In this document: piece after piece, positions 57,029 through 64,000 of the stretch
How the letters are laid out: every line of letters starts with the position of its first letter
Position numbering within the stretch: position 1 is the stretch's first letter
NCBI RefSeq assembly: GCF_002979975.1
Contig: NZ_PCQD01000011.1
Coordinates: forward strand, 1 to 64,000
Origin: Pseudomonas sp. MYb185
GTDB lineage: Bacteria > Pseudomonadota > Gammaproteobacteria > Pseudomonadales > Pseudomonadaceae
DNA: 64,000 bases
Reading direction: 5' to 3'
The notes under the pieces: generated by a model
Database searches by the model: none
Seen by the model: the letters and a program-made list of their open reading frames with translations, nothing else
What the model was told of the DNA's origin: nothing
Position numbers and translations under genes: made by a program

Positions 57029-57742
57029 ATGGCCGAACCGGTAATACAACTCGAGCAGATCACCTTTGCCTGGCCCGGCCGGGCCACCCTGCTGGACATC
57101 GACAGTTTCACCCTGCAGGCGGGCGAGCGGGTGTTTCTCAAGGGCCCTTCCGGCAGCGGCAAGACCACCCTGCTGGGGCTGCTGGGCGGCGTTCAGCTGC
57201 CAGCCAGCGGTCGTATCCGGCTGCTCGGTGAAGATCTGGCCGGCATGTCCGGCTCGGCACGCGACCGTTTTCGTGCCGATCACACAGGTTATATCTTCCA
57301 GATGTTCAACCTGCTGCCGTATCTGTCGGTAGTGGAGAACATCACCCTGCCCTGCCACTTTTCCAGCCGGCGTCAACAGCGCGCCAGCCAGCGTCACGGC
57401 AGTGTGCAGGCTGCCGCACTGCATCTGCTGGCCCACCTGGGGCTGGACCAGCCGGCACTGCACAAGCAGCCGGTGACCGAGCTATCGATCGGCCAGCAGC
57501 AGCGCGTGGCCGCCGCCCGGGCGCTGATTGGCAGCCCCGAGCTGATCATCGCCGACGAGCCCACCTCGGCGCTCGATGCCGATACCCGGGAGGTGTTTCT
57601 GCAACTGCTATTCAGCGAATGCGAGGCGCTGGGCAGCAGCTTGCTGTTCGTCAGCCATGACGCCGCGCTGGAGCCGCTGTTCGATCGCAGCCTGTCGCTG
57701 CGCGAACTCAACCGTGCCGTCGTCAACCCCGAGGTGATCTGA
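57029..57742 (+). CDS. ABC transporter ATP-binding protein (MacB/LolD-like)
   Basis: A 237-residue ATPase: Walker A GPSGSGKT (39-46), Q-loop IFQMFNLLPYLSV, a signature LSIGQQQ (152-158) that deviates from LSGGQ, and Walker B LIIADEP (172-178). It pairs with the FtsX-type permease, whose start overlaps its stop as TGATG. Zinc-linked from the operon; it resembles MacB/LolD mechanotransmitters rather than canonical importers. Confidence 0.88.
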   Translation: MAEPVIQLEQITFAWPGRATLLDIDSFTLQAGERVFLKGPSGSGKTTLLGLLGGVQLPASGRIRLLGEDLAGMSGSARDRFRADHTGYIFQMFNLLPYLSVVENITLPCHFSSRRQQRASQRHGSVQAAALHLLAHLGLDQPALHKQPVTELSIGQQQRVAAARALIGSPELIIADEPTSALDADTREVFLQLLFSECEALGSSLLFVSHDAALEPLFDRSLSLRELNRAVVNPEVI

Positions 57743-59004
57743 TGTACCTGTTTCCACTGGCCTTGCGCAGTCTGCTCAATCGACGCTTTTCCGCATTGCT
57801 GACGGTACTGGCCATCGCCCTGAGCGTAACCCTGCTGCTCGGCGTGGAGAAGATCCGCAATGAAGCCCGCGCCAGTTTTGCCGGAACCATTTCCGGTACC
57901 GACCTGATCGTCGGCCCGCGCACCGGCTCGGTGCAACTGCTGCTGTATTCGGTGTTCCGTATCGGCAATGCCACCAGCAATATGCGCTGGGATAGCTACC
58001 AGAAGATCGCCGAGCATCCCCGGGTAGACTGGGCCATTCCCATCTCGCTGGGTGATTCGCATCGCGGATTCAAGGTGATGGGGACTACCGATGACTATTT
58101 CACCCACTTTCGCCACGGCCGTGATCGCCAGTTGCTGTTCGCCGAGGGCCGCGCATTCGATGACCTGTACGATGCGGTGATCGGCGCGGATATCGCCCGG
58201 GAGCTGGGTTATCAGTTGGGCAGCGAACTGGTGCTGGCCCATGGTACCGGCGCAGTGAGCTTCGTCGAGCATGCCGACAAGCCGTTCCAGGTCAGCGGCA
58301 TACTGGCCAAGACCGGTACGCCGGTGGACCGGACCATCCATATCAGCCTGCAGGGCATGGAGGCGCTGCATGTGGACTGGCAGCAGGGAATGCCGGCCCG
58401 CGGCGCAGCACGCGTCGATGCCGAACAGGCCCGCAGCCTGGATCTGACCCCCACCACCATCACGGCCATGCTGCTCGGGCTGGATAGCCGGGTCGCCACC
58501 TTTGCCGTGCAACGGGACATCAATCGCTTCCCCAGCGAACCGCTGATGGCGGTGCTGCCCGGGGTCGCGCTACAGGAGTTGTGGAGCCTGCTCGGGGTGG
58601 CGGAACAGGCGCTGTTCATCGTCTCGGTATTCGTCGTGCTGACCGGACTGGTCGGCATGCTCACGGCGATCCTCGCCAGCCTCAACGAACGGCGCCGGGA
58701 GATGGCCATCCTGCGTTCGGTAGGCGCCCGCCCGCGGCATGTGTTCGGCCTGCTGTTGCTGGAGGCCGCCGGCCTGGCATTGGCGGGGATACTGCTGGGG
58801 CTGGGGCTGATGTACCTGACGGTGTGGCTGGCCCAACCGGTAATCCTGTCACGCTACGGCCTGTTCATTCCGATCACCGCACCCGGCCTATGGGATTGGA
58901 GCCTGCTGGGTGCCATACTGCTGGCAGCCATCATCATGGGCTGCGTGCCGGCCTGGCGCGCCTATCGCCAATCGCTGATCGACGGTCTGTCGATCCGCAC
59001 CTGA
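57742..59004 (+). CDS. FtsX/MacB-type ABC transporter permease
   Basis: A 420-residue permease with one N-terminal transmembrane helix (about 16-34), a large periplasmic domain (about 45-290) and three C-terminal helices (about 293-315, 335-360 and 385-405). The ERRREMAILRSVGARPRHVFGLLLLEA stretch is the FtsX-domain hallmark. Its start overlaps the ATPase gene. Such transporters typically move periplasmic proteins or lipids by mechanical coupling; the cargo here is unknown. Confidence 0.87.
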   Translation: MYLFPLALRSLLNRRFSALLTVLAIALSVTLLLGVEKIRNEARASFAGTISGTDLIVGPRTGSVQLLLYSVFRIGNATSNMRWDSYQKIAEHPRVDWAIPISLGDSHRGFKVMGTTDDYFTHFRHGRDRQLLFAEGRAFDDLYDAVIGADIARELGYQLGSELVLAHGTGAVSFVEHADKPFQVSGILAKTGTPVDRTIHISLQGMEALHVDWQQGMPARGAARVDAEQARSLDLTPTTITAMLLGLDSRVATFAVQRDINRFPSEPLMAVLPGVALQELWSLLGVAEQALFIVSVFVVLTGLVGMLTAILASLNERRREMAILRSVGARPRHVFGLLLLEAAGLALAGILLGLGLMYLTVWLAQPVILSRYGLFIPITAPGLWDWSLLGAILLAAIIMGCVPAWRAYRQSLIDGLSIRT

Positions 59005-59016
59005 CCGGAACGGGAC

Positions 59017-59532
59017 ATGCACATGGGTTCACGATTATTGCTCACCGGCTTGGTGCTGCTCGCAATGGCAACGGCCAACGCGGCAGAGGAAATCGCCTGG
59101 GATGAGCTGCTGCCAGCAGAGCTGCGCGAACTGCAGGAAATCCCCCTGCCGGTGCATGACCTGTCGCTGTTGGGCGAGATGGACGCGGAGCTGGGTGACC
59201 CGGCGGTGCAGATGGAAACCAATGCTCCGGTGGTGCAGGAACTGGATGGCAGGGAGGTCAAGCTGCCCGGTTATGTGGTGCCGCTCGGCATCACCGAGGC
59301 GATGGAGGTGGAGGAGTTTCTACTGGTGCCCTATTTCGGCGCCTGCATCCATGTCCCGCCACCGCCGTCCAACCAGGTCGTGCATGTGCGCAGCACATCC
59401 GGGATCAAGCTGCGGGATCTGTACCAACCGTTCTGGATCAGCGGCACCATGCAGGTAGAGCACATGGAAAATGAACTGGCCAATGCTGGCTACCGCATCG
59501 ATGCAGCCAGCATTGAGCCCTATGTGTATTGA
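59017..59532 (+). CDS. DUF3299 exported protein
   Basis: A 171-residue exported protein with a signal peptide (about 1-22). It has the conserved DUF3299 motif LPGYVVPLG...FLLVPYFGACIHVPPPPSNQ, with C110 and H112, a possible metal site. A second in-frame ATG lies at 59023. It is last of the zinc operon and converges on the TPR gene. Function unknown; zinc handling is inferred from context. Confidence 0.82.
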   Translation: MHMGSRLLLTGLVLLAMATANAAEEIAWDELLPAELRELQEIPLPVHDLSLLGEMDAELGDPAVQMETNAPVVQELDGREVKLPGYVVPLGITEAMEVEEFLLVPYFGACIHVPPPPSNQVVHVRSTSGIKLRDLYQPFWISGTMQVEHMENELANAGYRIDAASIEPYVY

Positions 59533-59544
59533 TCAGCAGCGCAT

Positions 59545-60651
59545 TCAGCTGTTGTTCTCGATCGCTGAACGGGCATAGCCTTCCCACTGCCGGATCAACT
59601 GGCGCTGCTGGTTGCTGGCACCACTTTGCGCGCGCTTGAGCGTGGCCAGCAGTTCCGACCAGTCACCCTCCTCCAGCTGGATACCCGCCAACCGCAGCCA
59701 ATGGTCGGCACGATTGCTGCCATTGGCCAGTGCCGCCCAGGCGTCCCGGGCACGGCTGCGGTCACGGGCCAGCGTCCACAGCTGGGCCAGGCGCTCCTGG
59801 CGCGCCGCGTCGCTCGGCAGCAGTTGCTGGGCCATCAATGCTTCCAGCAGGCGCGCCGCCTGCCACGGGGCACCGGCATTGACCTGCAGCGCCACCAGAT
59901 TATCCAGATCGGTCTGGGTCAGCCCGACACCGCCCTCGTGGGCCAGGCGCAGGGTGGCCGCTGCTGCGCGTTGCTTGCCGGCCTGGCTCTGCAGTCCGGC
60001 CAGTTGCCGCCAGTTCTCGCTTTTCTGCGGGTGGCGCCGCAGCAGCACTTTCTGCCACTGGGCGGCACGCTCGTATTGCCCCTGCTGGTAGGTCATGCCG
60101 ACCAGCAACTGATACCAGATATCATCCGCCCCGGCGTTGGCTCGCACTACCTGTTCGGCCAGCGGAACAGCCTTGGCATAGTCGCGCGTCTGGCTGTAGC
60201 ACTGTACCAGCAACTGCTTCTGCTCCAGGCTCAGCGCTGCATCGCGCTGTTCGCGCTCCAGCAGCCCGGCCGCCTCCCGATAGCGCCCCTCCACTGCCAG
60301 CAACTGGGCCAGATTCAGGCGATCCTGGCGGGCCGCCTTGGCTTCCAGCTTGTCGTGTGCCAACGCCTTGTTCAGCCACTCGATCGCCTGCTGGTTCTGC
60401 CCGGCGTTGATCGCCAGGTAGCCAAGCCGCTGCTCGATCAGCGCCAGTTCCAGACTGCCGGACCTGGCTTTGTCCAGTGCCTGATTCAGCAGCTTGCGCG
60501 CCTCACCGAGGTCACCTTTTTCCTGGGCCTTCTGCGCACTGTTCAATGCCATGAACACCATCGGGTCGATGGCCTGCTGGGCAGCCACCAGCCCCGGCGC
60601 CAGCAGCGCCAGGCACAATGCAGCACTACGGTAGAAATTGGCAGAGCCCAT
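59545..60651 (-). CDS. TPR-repeat protein of the TonB system
   Basis: A 368-residue exported protein with a signal peptide (about 1-24) followed by tetratricopeptide-like helical repeats through most of the length. A GTG six bases upstream would overlap tonB as GTGA; the ATG at 60651 is equally possible. It is last of DUF3450-exbB-exbB-exbD-tonB-TPR, an operon type in which the TPR protein probably assembles with TonB. Exact role unknown. Confidence 0.75.
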   Translation of the reverse strand: MGSANFYRSAALCLALLAPGLVAAQQAIDPMVFMALNSAQKAQEKGDLGEARKLLNQALDKARSGSLELALIEQRLGYLAINAGQNQQAIEWLNKALAHDKLEAKAARQDRLNLAQLLAVEGRYREAAGLLEREQRDAALSLEQKQLLVQCYSQTRDYAKAVPLAEQVVRANAGADDIWYQLLVGMTYQQGQYERAAQWQKVLLRRHPQKSENWRQLAGLQSQAGKQRAAAATLRLAHEGGVGLTQTDLDNLVALQVNAGAPWQAARLLEALMAQQLLPSDAARQERLAQLWTLARDRSRARDAWAALANGSNRADHWLRLAGIQLEEGDWSELLATLKRAQSGASNQQRQLIRQWEGYARSAIENNS

Positions 60652-60653
60652 GA

Positions 60654-61343
60654 TCACCTTCCCTCCAGACGGAAATACAAGGTTTTGGTTGCCTCGCGAG
60701 CCACCGGTTGACCATTCTCCCGGCGCGGTGCGAAGCGCCAGCGGCTGGCCGCACGGCGGGCCTCACGCTCGAACACGCCCTTGGGCTGGGCGTGGGTAAC
60801 CCGCAGGTTCTCCACCCGCCCGTCGGGCGTGATGGTGAAGGCCAGGGTTACCTCACCCTCGATACCCGCCGCCAGGGCGCGCTGCGGATAGTTCGGTGGA
60901 ATATCCACCAGCGGCGAGACCTCTTCAGCGGTCGATGGACCCGAGGCCGCCGGTGCTGCCGGGGCAGACGGTGCAGCAGCAGCGACAGCCGGCGCCTCGG
61001 CGGCAGTGAGGCCAGCCAGGGTCGGCGTCACCGCGATACTGATGCCGGGCGTCGGCAAATTCGGTACGGCGATGTTCAATTGTACGTTGGTGCTGACCTG
61101 CGGCTGCGCTGGCGCCTGCTGAGGCGTCGGCATCTCCGGTGGCTGCGGCTGTTCCGGTGGCTGCCGCTGCTGGCGCTGGCGGCTGTCGCTGGACGAGTCG
61201 GCGACGCTGCGCACGAAGCTGACACGCGCCAGCTCCTCACCCAACTCCCGGTTGTCCCGCGGCGGCATGACCAGCACGATCATGATGGCGAACAACGCCA
61301 GCGTCACCAGCAAGCCACCGGCAAAGCTGACCAGCAGGCGCAT
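60654..61343 (-). CDS. tonB: TonB-family energy transducer
   Basis: A 229-residue protein: N-terminal membrane anchor (about 5-27), a Pro/Gln/Ala-rich periplasmic spacer (about 58-140) and a C-terminal TonB domain (about 145-229, PPNYPQRALAAGIEGEVTLAFTITPDGRV). It transmits proton-motive force from ExbB/ExbD to outer-membrane receptors. It shares one base with exbD. Confidence 0.9.
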   Translation of the reverse strand: MRLLVSFAGGLLVTLALFAIMIVLVMPPRDNRELGEELARVSFVRSVADSSSDSRQRQQRQPPEQPQPPEMPTPQQAPAQPQVSTNVQLNIAVPNLPTPGISIAVTPTLAGLTAAEAPAVAAAAPSAPAAPAASGPSTAEEVSPLVDIPPNYPQRALAAGIEGEVTLAFTITPDGRVENLRVTHAQPKGVFEREARRAASRWRFAPRRENGQPVAREATKTLYFRLEGR

Positions 61344-61756
61344 CAGTTATCTCCCGCCGTGGCAGCCAGTGCCACATCCGCCACGCCGGCCATGCGTACC
61401 TGGTCCATGACCCGGATCACCACACCACTACGGGCGTCCTGATCGGCCTGTACCACCACGCTGCTCTCGGGCTGGTCCACGCGCATGCGTTCCACCGCAG
61501 CGCGCACTCCGCGGATATCCACCTGCTGGCGATCGATCCAGATTTCCCCGTTGGGGTCGATACCGATCAGGATGTTGCCCTTGGGCTGCTGCTCGGCACT
61601 ATCGGCGGTCGGCGTGTTGATCTCGATGCCGGTGGTCTTGATGAAAGTACTGGTGACGATGAAGAAGATCAGCATGATGAACACCACGTCGAGCATGGGG
61701 GTCAGGTCAATGCCGGCCTCATCGTCGTTTCCTGCCGAATGTCTGCGCATGCGCAT
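61343..61756 (-). CDS. exbD: ExbD-type biopolymer transport protein
   Basis: A 137-residue protein with one transmembrane helix (about 22-40) carrying the proton-relay aspartate in DLTPMLDVVFIMLIFFI, and a periplasmic domain. The ATG at 61756 is preferred over an upstream TTG at 61762. It lies between an ExbB-type gene and tonB, forming the motor of the system. Confidence 0.92.
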   Translation of the reverse strand: MRMRRHSAGNDDEAGIDLTPMLDVVFIMLIFFIVTSTFIKTTGIEINTPTADSAEQQPKGNILIGIDPNGEIWIDRQQVDIRGVRAAVERMRVDQPESSVVVQADQDARSGVVIRVMDQVRMAGVADVALAATAGDN

Positions 61757-61768
61757 GTTCAAGAGTTC

Positions 61769-62284
61769 CTATTCGTGATGCAGACGGTCAGTCAGCCGTT
61801 GCATGGCCAGCCGCGATTGGGCATCGAGCCGCGCCAGAAAAAACAATCCACTGATGGCGATCACCATGCCGGCCATGGTCGGCACCGTGGCCCGGGACAC
61901 CCCGGCAGCCATTGCCCTGGGGTTGCCGGTACCACTGACCGACAGCACATCGAACACCTGGATCATGCCACTCACCGTACCCAGCAGGCCGAGCAGCGGA
62001 CACATGGCGATCAGTACCCGGATCAACGGCATGAAGCGCTCCAGCCGTTGCCGCGCTACCGACAGCCAGGCCTGGCGCACATAGCGCGCGGTGGTACTGC
62101 TGCGGTCACTGCGTTGCTGCCAGTGCCGTTCCAGGCTGGCCGAGCGCTTGGGGAAGATTCGCCACAGGTACCACAAGCGTTCGACCATCAGCGTCCACAG
62201 CACTATGGTGAAACCCAGGATGGTCCACAGCACCCAGCCGCCGCTGTCGAGAAAGTCCTTGAGCAACCAGAAGGCTTCACTCAC
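61769..62284 (-). CDS. exbB: ExbB-type biopolymer transport protein (short form)
   Basis: A 171-residue MotA/TolQ/ExbB-family channel protein with three transmembrane helices, the last two containing LIAMCPLLGLLGTVSGMIQVF and the conserved TVPTMAGMVIAISGL. It starts at GTG, overlapping the longer ExbB gene by eight bases. Together with the 448-residue ExbB-like protein, the operon has two ExbB paralogues of unequal size. Confidence 0.9.
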   Translation of the reverse strand: MSEAFWLLKDFLDSGGWVLWTILGFTIVLWTLMVERLWYLWRIFPKRSASLERHWQQRSDRSSTTARYVRQAWLSVARQRLERFMPLIRVLIAMCPLLGLLGTVSGMIQVFDVLSVSGTGNPRAMAAGVSRATVPTMAGMVIAISGLFFLARLDAQSRLAMQRLTDRLHHE

Positions 62285-63623
62285 CGCGCCTTGCTCCGGG
62301 TTCCAGGTGCAGCGCGATCAGGCCCGCACTCTGTTGTTCCAGCACCTGGATCAGGCCTTTGCTGCGGGCCGCCAGGGTGGCATGCAGGAACAGCAGCGGA
62401 ATGGCCACTACCAGGCCCTGTACCGTGGTCACCAATGCCTGGGAGATACCCCCGGCCATCAGCTTCGGATCACCGGTACCGAACAGTGTGATGGCCTGGA
62501 AGGTGGCGATCATGCCCGTCACGGTACCCAGCAACCCGAGCAGCGGCGCCACGGCGGCGAGCAACTTGATCAGACCGTTGCCGCGCTCCATCGCCGGGGT
62601 TTCGCGCAAAATGGCTTCGTCCAGCTTGAGCTCCAGGGTTTCCAGCTCTTCCAGCTTGGGCTGGGTACCGATCACCCCGAGGATGCGGCCCAGCGGGTTG
62701 TCATCACGCAGGTTGTCCAGTTCATTGGCCTGGCGGTCGACCTTCTTCGACAGCGCCAGCAGCCAGGCCAGCTTGCCCAGCGCCAGTACCACACCCAGGG
62801 CGCCCAACACCATGATCACATAGCCGACCAGCCCACCCTGATGCACCCGGTCCATGAACGAGGGGGTCTGCTGCATCTGCGCCAGCACGGTGCCACGTGT
62901 GGGATCGACCATCAGGTCGGCCAGCCCGGTGCGCGGGGCCAGGAAATCACCGATCAGGCCACGCCCGTCCGGCTGGTTGCTCGCCACCTGCAGGGTAGCG
63001 GCCTCCGGCTGGTAGCTGAGGTAGCGCTCACCGCCCAACGCCACGAAAGGTCCAACCAGCACGACCGGCATCTCCTGCTGTTGGCCATCCCGGTCGATCA
63101 CCGGGGCATTGAAGCGACTGACCTTGCCGCTGGCGGTCATGTCTTCCTGGAGCATGAACCAGAACTGTTCCAGGGTCTCCACCGTCGGAATCTGCGCGGC
63201 GGAACTCAGTTGGTCGAGTTGCTGCAAACGTTCGGGGAACTGCATGTTCAGCAGGGAATCCTGCCATTGGCTATGGGTATCGGAAGCCACATGACGCACC
63301 ACACCGAACAGCTCGCCAAGATAACCGCTGCGCTGTTTCATTTCCGCTTCGGTATCGGCCAGAGCCTGCTCCAGGCTGTCGAACTCGGCCTTGAGCCGAT
63401 CGGCTTCGGCCTTGATCGGGGCCAGCTCGCGTTCAGCCTGGGCCATCAGGCGCTGCTGGTTGTCCCGTTCACGCAGAAATTGCGTTTCGCGCTCACGCAT
63501 CGCGGCCTGCTCGCTGCTGCGGATCTCGCGGATGTCCTGCAGCAACTGATCCAGGGAAGCCGGTTGGGCCAGCGCCATGGGGCTGGCCAGTACCATGATA
63601 AAAGCGATCAACAGACGTTTCAT
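62277..63623 (-). CDS. Large ExbB/TolQ-family protein with periplasmic coiled coil (TtpC-like)
   Basis: A 448-residue protein with a signal peptide (about 1-19), a periplasmic coiled-coil region (about 25-100) and a further soluble domain, followed by a C-terminal MotA/TolQ/ExbB domain (about 265-430; LLAAVAPLLGLLGTVTGMIATFQAI). This layout matches TtpC of Vibrio TonB2 systems. It overlaps the upstream DUF3450 gene as ATGA. Confidence 0.87.
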   Translation of the reverse strand: MKRLLIAFIMVLASPMALAQPASLDQLLQDIREIRSSEQAAMRERETQFLRERDNQQRLMAQAERELAPIKAEADRLKAEFDSLEQALADTEAEMKQRSGYLGELFGVVRHVASDTHSQWQDSLLNMQFPERLQQLDQLSSAAQIPTVETLEQFWFMLQEDMTASGKVSRFNAPVIDRDGQQQEMPVVLVGPFVALGGERYLSYQPEAATLQVASNQPDGRGLIGDFLAPRTGLADLMVDPTRGTVLAQMQQTPSFMDRVHQGGLVGYVIMVLGALGVVLALGKLAWLLALSKKVDRQANELDNLRDDNPLGRILGVIGTQPKLEELETLELKLDEAILRETPAMERGNGLIKLLAAVAPLLGLLGTVTGMIATFQAITLFGTGDPKLMAGGISQALVTTVQGLVVAIPLLFLHATLAARSKGLIQVLEQQSAGLIALHLEPGARRGE

Positions 63624-64000
63624 TGTGCAGCTCCCTGTTCACTGACCGGCGGCAAAGGCAGTCGCAGCATGGCAGCGGTCTGCTGCTGACGGGCGATACC
63701 CAGCCCCTGTGCGAGGGCGCGGTTGTAACCGCCCGGCAATGCCTCCCATTGCTGCGCAGTGGCATTCCAGTAGCCCTGCGTATGGCCGTCCAGGGTCTGG
63801 TAGAACAGCATCAGCCGACCCAGCCGCAGGAACTCGACCACCCGCTGACTGCCATCGACCTCCAGGCTGCCGCGCCAGGCTTCCAGGGTGCGGCCGTAAT
63901 CACTTTCGATCTGGTAGGCCTCGAGCACCCGCCGGTATTTCTCGGCGACGGTCACCTCCGGCCGGACCATCACCGCCTTGAGTTGTGCCAGCCGGTCTGC
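63620..64000 (-). CDS. DUF3450-family protein, cut by the window edge
   Basis: C-terminal part (at least 126 codons) of an exported coiled-coil protein of the DUF3450 family, the usual first gene of this TonB-operon type. Its frame stays open to base 64000, so the true start lies outside the window; an internal ATG at 63970 is not its start. Visible stretches include VAEKYRRVLEAYQIESDYGRTLEAW and RLGRLMLFYQTLDG. Confidence 0.8.
   Translation of the reverse strand, partial: ADRLAQLKAVMVRPEVTVAEKYRRVLEAYQIESDYGRTLEAWRGSLEVDGSQRVVEFLRLGRLMLFYQTLDGHTQGYWNATAQQWEALPGGYNRALAQGLGIARQQQTAAMLRLPLPPVSEQGAAQ

Overview
The window looks like the chromosome of a Pseudomonas-type gammaproteobacterium (Pseudomonas/Halopseudomonas group). 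The evidence is gene order: tyrS, M23 peptidase, anmK, erpA, bactofilin, argC and hemJ, followed by AAA ATPase, HIT, coq7, osmC and vfr, closely follow the order I recall from the P. aeruginosa PA0652-PA0668 region. The bauR/bauA-bauC block and the zinc-linked DUF2796-ABC-DUF3299 operon are also Pseudomonas-like. The DNA is GC-rich, genes are densely packed with many ATGA/TGATG overlaps, and I recognised no transposase, phage or CRISPR array.

Layout. 1-294: three tandem strong promoters pointing left out of the window, probably for an rRNA operon next to tyrS. 0.3-16.7 kb: core genes for translation, cell wall, arginine, heme, ubiquinone, biotin and isoprenoids (xseB-ispA-dxs). 16.9-22.7 kb: a condensin operon mksF-mksE-mksB without a nuclease subunit, bracketed by paired REP-like palindromes. 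22.9-31 kb: a leftward block with a NYN/LOTUS protein, ribA, pgpA, thiL, nusB, ribH, ribB, ribE, ribD and nrdR. 31-35 kb: an acyl-CoA synthetase, a methyltransferase, a CnoX-like thioredoxin and an SH3b protein. 35.5-56.3 kb: an accessory metabolic island, described next. 56.4-59.5 kb: an operon with a Zur-box-like site. 59.5-64 kb: a TonB energising system with two ExbB-type proteins, cut off by the window edge.

The most interesting region is 35.5-56.3 kb. It holds a complete coenzyme F420 pathway (cofG, cofH, cofD and a cofC-cofE fusion), an NADPH:F420 reductase, an F420-type luciferase-like oxidoreductase and an M20 N-carbamoyl-amino-acid hydrolase in one apparent operon. Beside it lie a RutR-like TetR regulator; dadA-ridA-alr; bauC, bauA and bauR for beta-alanine breakdown; an NCS1 permease; a dihydropyrimidinase; a small DMT transporter; and a Tsx-like nucleoside porin. 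Together these supply every step of reductive pyrimidine catabolism (uracil to dihydrouracil to N-carbamoyl-beta-alanine to beta-alanine to malonate semialdehyde to acetyl-CoA) except the usual first enzyme, flavin/Fe-S dihydropyrimidine dehydrogenase (PreT/PreA), which I do not find here. I infer that the F420-dependent LLM enzyme may replace it, with NpdG supplying F420H2 from NADPH. Three copies of one 18-bp palindromic operator (pattern TTTkACCnTTTGGnAAAA) support a single regulon: two at the F420 operon promoter and one ahead of the permease-dihydropyrimidinase operon. The pattern resembles the E. coli RutR site. The dadA-ridA-alr genes could recycle the L-alanine made by BauA back to pyruvate. 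The enzyme assignment is a hypothesis from context; the F420 genes themselves are clear.
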